Source: Chryseobacterium indologenes (lineage in GTDB: Bacteria > Bacteroidota > Bacteroidia > Flavobacteriales > Weeksellaceae). From it: DNA of 64,000 nt. Position 1 is the stretch's first letter; each line of letters opens with the position of its first letter. The DNA lies in NCBI GenBank assembly GCA_002439165.1, contig DJTE01000034.1, positions 1-64,000 on the forward strand, given 5' to 3'. This document shows, one piece after another, positions 60,849 to 64,000 of this stretch. Below the pieces are notes generated by a model. It was not told where the DNA came from, did not search any database, and was given only the letters and a program-made list of their open reading frames with translations. The position numbers were made by a program, and so were the translations under genes.

Positions 60849-61154
60849 ATGAAAAAAACAATTTTATTAGCCACTTTTTGTGTTGCTGGAATGGTAAGTG
60901 TAAGTGCAAAAGAAACTGAAACTAATAAAGAAAAAGAAACTGTTTCTAAAACTGAGCAATCGGAAAGTTCTCAGAAAGTTTTGATGACCTGCCAGCAAGT
61001 AGGCTTATATGTCTGATGTAAGAATACAACATACGATGATACCATTTACTGGGGTGAGGGATCTCATAACGCTACATATCAGCAGGCGCACATTGAAGAG
61101 GTTCATAATGCTCAACTTTTAACTGAATCTATTTGTGGAAAGCAGAACCCATAA
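60849..61154 (+). pseudogene. Secreted cysteine-containing peptide, in-frame TGA
   Basis: A signal peptide (1-20, VSVSA) and a Lys/Glu/Ser-rich segment lead to LMTCQQVGLYV, then TGA at 61014-61016. The same frame runs on for 45 more codons (CKNTTYDDTIYWGEG and SICGKQNP) to TAA at 61152. The continued frame has protein-like composition and three Cys in all. A point change of a Trp codon (TGG to TGA) is the simplest cause. It is followed after 9 bases by the GLPGLI gene, so both share the upstream promoter. Confidence 0.65.
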
Positions 61155-61163
61155 AATATATAT

Positions 61164-61967
61164 ATGCGCTTTTTTATTCTATTTTCTCTGATCGCAGGCA
61201 GTTTCCTGTATTCTCAATCAGCTAAATCTGATACTATTACATCACAATATGAGATTATTTATAGGTTAAAAATGGTAAGAGATACATTGGTTAAAGATAA
61301 TGTTATTGAAGAAGATTTGTCCTTGCTTATAAATGGTAGTACATCTTTATTTAAAAGTAACAAGAAGGCTGTTAAGGATTCGGTTATGATGGCTATTGGA
61401 GAGAAAGCTTTTGCTGCCCCTGCAAATGGTAAGGTGATACTGGACATGAGAAATGTTCCTTCAGTCTTTTTTCCTGATGAAGTATTTGCTCAAAACGGAA
61501 AGCAAACAGTTTTTAAAGAATTTTTGAGAAATCGTTTTGCATTTCCTCTCGAAGATAAAGTCATTTGGCAACTTGATAAGGAAACAAAAAAGATAGGCTC
61601 TTATCTATGTCACAAAGCTTCTGGAAAATACAAAAATCGCAATTATGAAGCATGGTATACGTCTGAGATTCCGATTAATGATGGACCATATATATTTAAA
61701 GGCTTACCTGGATTGATCTTGGAAATTTACGATACTAAAACATATAATATCTTTTCAATAATCAGTGTTAAAAAGGTTGCCAAGCCTATGGTCCTGATGA
61801 AAGAAGCAATCAATACAACCTATCAGACATTCCAAAAATCCCGCCAGAATTATTTAAATGATCCAGCAGGAACAGTCTTAAGTAGGATAGGTGGTTTTAA
61901 ACTTACTCCTGAAGATATTGAAAGGATAAACAGTAATGCGAGACGTGACAATAATTTTATAGATTAA
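61164..61967 (+). CDS. GLPGLI family protein
   Basis: A 267-residue secreted protein with signal peptide about 1-18 (AGSFLYSQ). The family motif is seen as FKGLPGLILEI, preceded by NYEAWYTSEIPINDGPY. GLPGLI proteins are known only from Bacteroidota, often export-linked and without known function. Start at 61164, 9 bases after the end of the interrupted peptide gene. No terminator follows clearly. Confidence 0.88.
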   Translation: MRFFILFSLIAGSFLYSQSAKSDTITSQYEIIYRLKMVRDTLVKDNVIEEDLSLLINGSTSLFKSNKKAVKDSVMMAIGEKAFAAPANGKVILDMRNVPSVFFPDEVFAQNGKQTVFKEFLRNRFAFPLEDKVIWQLDKETKKIGSYLCHKASGKYKNRNYEAWYTSEIPINDGPYIFKGLPGLILEIYDTKTYNIFSIISVKKVAKPMVLMKEAINTTYQTFQKSRQNYLNDPAGTVLSRIGGFKLTPEDIERINSNARRDNNFID

Positions 61968-62018
61968 ATGTAAAGTGTTTATAATATTACCTTTATAGTT
62001 TTTAGTTTTACACAGCCT

Positions 62019-62053
62019 CATCAATTTAGGAGGTTTATATCTACGTTTGTAGT
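62019..62053 (+). repeat. 35-base promoter repeat, copy 2
   Basis: Identical to 60790-60824. Here it is not followed by a peptide gene: it runs straight into the 3' end of an HTH-regulator remnant on the other strand. It seems to be a displaced duplicate, though it still has a consensus -7 box. Confidence 0.7.
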
Positions 62054-62262
62054 ACAAACTGCTCGCTCAGCTTTTCAACAATTTTTTTGTCTGAAAGATT
62101 GATGAAAATTCCATTATTTAAATTACCGGAAGAATTGTCATTATTAATCGGAATAATGCTGATGGCGGATGTTTCAAATAAATCTTCAATTTTTACACCC
62201 AATATATCTGCCTGCTTAGGATCTGGAAAATTTTGAATAACGTAAAATAATTGCGGGAAATA
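62041..62262 (-). pseudogene. Remnant of an HTH transcriptional regulator
   Basis: A 73-codon minus-strand open frame without a proper start. It reads PKQADILGVKIEDLFE, matching PKLANIFGVKIESLFE of the intact regulator at 62323, then NLSDKKIVEKLSEQ, like that regulator's C-terminal helix, and ends inside the 35-base repeat (FVLQT stop). The DNA-binding half is missing. It is a truncated paralogue of the next gene. Confidence 0.7.
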
Positions 62263-62269
62263 TTAAAAA

Positions 62270-62300
62270 AATGAGACCGTAGCAAAAAGACGGCCTCATT
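62270..62300 (-). terminator. Terminator after the HTH gene
   Basis: On the minus strand AATGAGGCCGT / ACGGTCTCATT, an 11-bp stem with one G-T wobble position and a 9-base loop, then a T-run, 22 bases after the stop at 62323. Confidence 0.85.
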
Positions 62301-62322
62301 AAATTAACAAAATGATGAAAAA

Positions 62323-62631
62323 TTATTTTAGTAAAGTTTTGATAAGTTCCTGTATCTGTTTACCCAGTTTTTCTGCTGTTTCCTGATCAGAAACCTTAAT
62401 GATAATCTGGCCTCCAACCTGAATAACGCTGGTGGAGGGTGGCTCAAACAAGCTTTCGATTTTCACGCCAAATATATTTGCCAGCTTAGGAATATATCTG
62501 GATTTTACTTCTGTGGTTTCATTTTCCCAGTTGACATACGTAAGCCTGTCTACCTCCAGCATATCTACAATATCCTGCTGGGAATATTGAGTTCTGCTTC
62601 GAAATCTTTTAAGGGTTACTCCTATGCTCAT
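62323..62631 (-). CDS. XRE-type HTH transcriptional regulator
   Basis: A 102-residue protein. The Cro/C1-type HTH is residues 5-63 (LKRFRSRTQYSQQDIVDMLEVDRLTYVNWE to FGVKIESLFE); residues 70-102 hold a short strand (VQVGGQIIIKVS-like) and a helix. It should bind DNA as a dimer. The palindrome at 60754 or the repeated CTACGTTTGTAG element are candidate sites, not proven. The truncated paralogue lies directly downstream. Confidence 0.85.
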   Translation of the reverse strand: MSIGVTLKRFRSRTQYSQQDIVDMLEVDRLTYVNWENETTEVKSRYIPKLANIFGVKIESLFEPPSTSVIQVGGQIIIKVSDQETAEKLGKQIQELIKTLLK

Positions 62632-62903
62632 ATATCTGCTTTTAAATGGTTTGCTTATTTCCTTAATTTCCTGTATGCTTTAAATGCAGAATAAAGCAAT
62701 ATAAAAACTGAATAAAATCAAAATAAAAACGTCGGTTATTGTAAAATATGGCGTTATTTGTGTAATTCCCTTTAAGGTGTAATAAAATATAAATGTAATC
62801 TCTTATTTTCAATTATTTATTTTCACTTACAGGTGATAAATATTAAGTGATTCATACGGAGGATTTGTAAAAGTGATCCGTATGATTTATATGAATTATC
62901 TGA
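62632..62903. other. AT-rich intergenic region
   Basis: The divergent promoters of the HTH gene and the dipeptidase region lie here. A short inverted repeat ATACGGA...TCCGTAT flanks 62856-62884. No gene or RNA is recognised. Confidence 0.4.
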
Positions 62904-63050
62904 ATGAATTTTTCACAACGTTCCGAAGCTTATAAAAAGAGACTTTCAGTAGAAGCCTTTCCTTCATGGCAGGAAAAATACAATTTTAGAAATCCCTTTG
63001 AAAATTCTTCCTTTTTATTTGCGCCTGCAGGCCATTTTTTTTACTTTTAG
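62904..63050 (+). CDS. Possible 48-residue small protein
   Basis: An ATG-to-TAG frame, mixed composition, with an aromatic C-terminus (FLFAPAGHFFYF) and an aromatic/charged centre (FPSWQEKYNFRNPFE). It ends 17 bases before the dipeptidase ATG. No family is recognised; it may be a real small gene or a decayed fragment. Confidence 0.3.
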   Translation: MNFSQRSEAYKKRLSVEAFPSWQEKYNFRNPFENSSFLFAPAGHFFYF

Positions 63051-63067
63051 CAAAATAAAATTTTACA

Positions 63068-64000
63068 ATGCAAGAGACATTAAATTACATCAGCGAAAAC
63101 AAACAGCGTTTCGTGGATGAGTTATTTGAGTTATTGAGAATTCCTTCTATTTCTGCAGATCCGGCTTATAAAGATGACGTACTGAAGTGTGCAGAGGTAT
63201 GTGCAGAACACCTGAAGAATGCAGGCGCAGATAATGTGGAAGTATGCGAAACAAAAGGATATCCTATCGTTTTCGGAGAAAAAATTTTAGATAAAAACCT
63301 TCCTACGGTTCTGGTATACGGGCATTACGATGTACAGCCGGCAGATCCGCTGGAGCTGTGGAGAAAACCGCCTTTCGAACCTTATATCGAAAAAACCGAG
63401 CTTCACCCTGAAGGAGCTATCTTTGCCAGAGGATCTGCAGATGATAAAGGACAGTTTTTCATGCATGTGAAAGCTTTTGAAGCCATGATGAAAACCAATA
63501 CGCTTCCGTGCAATGTGAAATTTATTCTGGAAGGAGAAGAAGAAGTAGGGTCGGTAAGCCTGGGTGATTTCGTGAACGAAAACAAAGAAAAACTGGCCTG
63601 CGACTGTATCTTAATATCCGATACCCATATTTACAGTAATGAGCAGCCTACCGTAACGACCGGATTAAGAGGTCTGAGCTATGTGGAAGTAGAGGTGGAA
63701 GGACCCAACAGAGACCTGCATTCAGGACTTTACGGAGGAGCAGTTCCTAACCCTATTCATGTATTATCCAGAATGATTGCCCAGCTGATTGATGAGAACG
63801 GGCATATCACGATTGATGGTTTTTATGACAATGTAGAGGTGGTATCTGATACCGACAGGGCAGAAATGAACAAGCTGAAAGACAATCCTGAAGAATTCAA
63901 GAAATCAATCGGGCTGAACGGAGTAGAGGGTGAAAAAGGCTATACTACACTGGAAAGAACCTCTATCCGTCCAACACTGGATTGCAACGGAATCTGGGGC
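63068..64000 (+). CDS. M20-family dipeptidase, 5' part
   Basis: The first 311 codons of a peptidase that runs off the window. The M20 zinc motifs are clear: VLVYGHYDVQPAD, then ARGSADDKGQFFMH with the shared Asp, and LEGEEEVGS with the catalytic Glu and metal Glu. LRGLSYVEVEVEGPNRDLHSG starts the lid/dimerisation domain. It cleaves dipeptides (carnosinase/PepV-like). ATG at 63068. The remaining metal ligand and C-terminus are outside the window. Confidence 0.92.
   Translation, partial: MQETLNYISENKQRFVDELFELLRIPSISADPAYKDDVLKCAEVCAEHLKNAGADNVEVCETKGYPIVFGEKILDKNLPTVLVYGHYDVQPADPLELWRKPPFEPYIEKTELHPEGAIFARGSADDKGQFFMHVKAFEAMMKTNTLPCNVKFILEGEEEVGSVSLGDFVNENKEKLACDCILISDTHIYSNEQPTVTTGLRGLSYVEVEVEGPNRDLHSGLYGGAVPNPIHVLSRMIAQLIDENGHITIDGFYDNVEVVSDTDRAEMNKLKDNPEEFKKSIGLNGVEGEKGYTTLERTSIRPTLDCNGIWG

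Noticed and set aside
61014..61016. TGA as a selenocysteine codon
   Set aside because: No SECIS-like hairpin was recognised, no selenium genes are near, and the Trp-to-stop change is simpler.

Overview
The window looks like chromosomal DNA of a flavobacterium of the Chryseobacterium type (Bacteroidota, Weeksellaceae). The signs are a low-GC genome, almost no Shine-Dalgarno sequences, many TAnnTTTG -7 promoter boxes, three proteins with type IX secretion C-terminal tails, a GLPGLI-family protein, small Bacteroidota outer-membrane barrels, and an ATP synthase operon without atpD and atpC. The genus is inferred from protein style; no search was run.

Layout. 194-7166 (all minus) is a peptide/amide-ligase cluster: ATP-grasp, serine esterase, ATP-grasp, GCS2-type carboxylate-amine ligase, class I glutamine amidotransferase, then a divergent ATP-grasp-like protein and a MepB-family protein. 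Upstream lie a leucyl aminopeptidase and an esterase with a glycogen-binding-like N-terminus (7308-9849). These are divergent from a glycogen operon glgB-glgA-glgC (10049-14799). An SRPBCC protein, sucA-sucB (2-oxoglutarate dehydrogenase E1/E2) and apaG follow. 20751-26502 holds a secreted T9SS protein with two extra tandem copies of its signal-peptide start, an exonuclease, a glycosyltransferase next to a lipid A-type acyltransferase, a periplasmic thioredoxin, a disrupted double-glycine-leader cysteine peptide and an aldehyde dehydrogenase. 26654-27942 is rpsF-rpsR-rplI.

28069-35236 holds a T9SS adhesin-like protein, a ClC channel, two coupled small membrane proteins, a 2-oxoacid dehydrogenase E2, a SAM hydroxide adenosyltransferase-family protein and PhoH. 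35339-40255 is an array of six small outer-membrane beta-barrel genes, mostly with their own promoters and terminators. 40391-44955 is a five-gene accessory operon of unknown proteins, including two tandem paralogues with YD-like and YwqG-like segments and a possible SUFU-like protein; it resembles a bank of immunity genes with no toxin visible. ffh follows, then an 838-base intergenic stretch with two long direct repeats, then atpBEFHAG (47561-52633).

52881-60657 carries a CNNM/CBS membrane protein, clpS, an M36-like secreted metalloprotease, udk, a FtsB/DivIC-like protein, the small subunit of methylmalonyl-CoA mutase, a THUMP-like methyltransferase and a lipoprotein. 60754-62631 is a rearranged patch: a 35-base palindrome, a 35-base promoter repeat present twice, a secreted peptide gene with an in-frame TGA, a GLPGLI protein, a remnant of an HTH gene and an intact HTH regulator. 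An M20-type dipeptidase runs off the right edge.

The best candidates for undescribed biology are the multi-ligase cluster, the immunity-like operon, and the two small cysteine-containing peptide genes, each interrupted once. No rRNA, tRNA, insertion sequence or CRISPR array was recognised.
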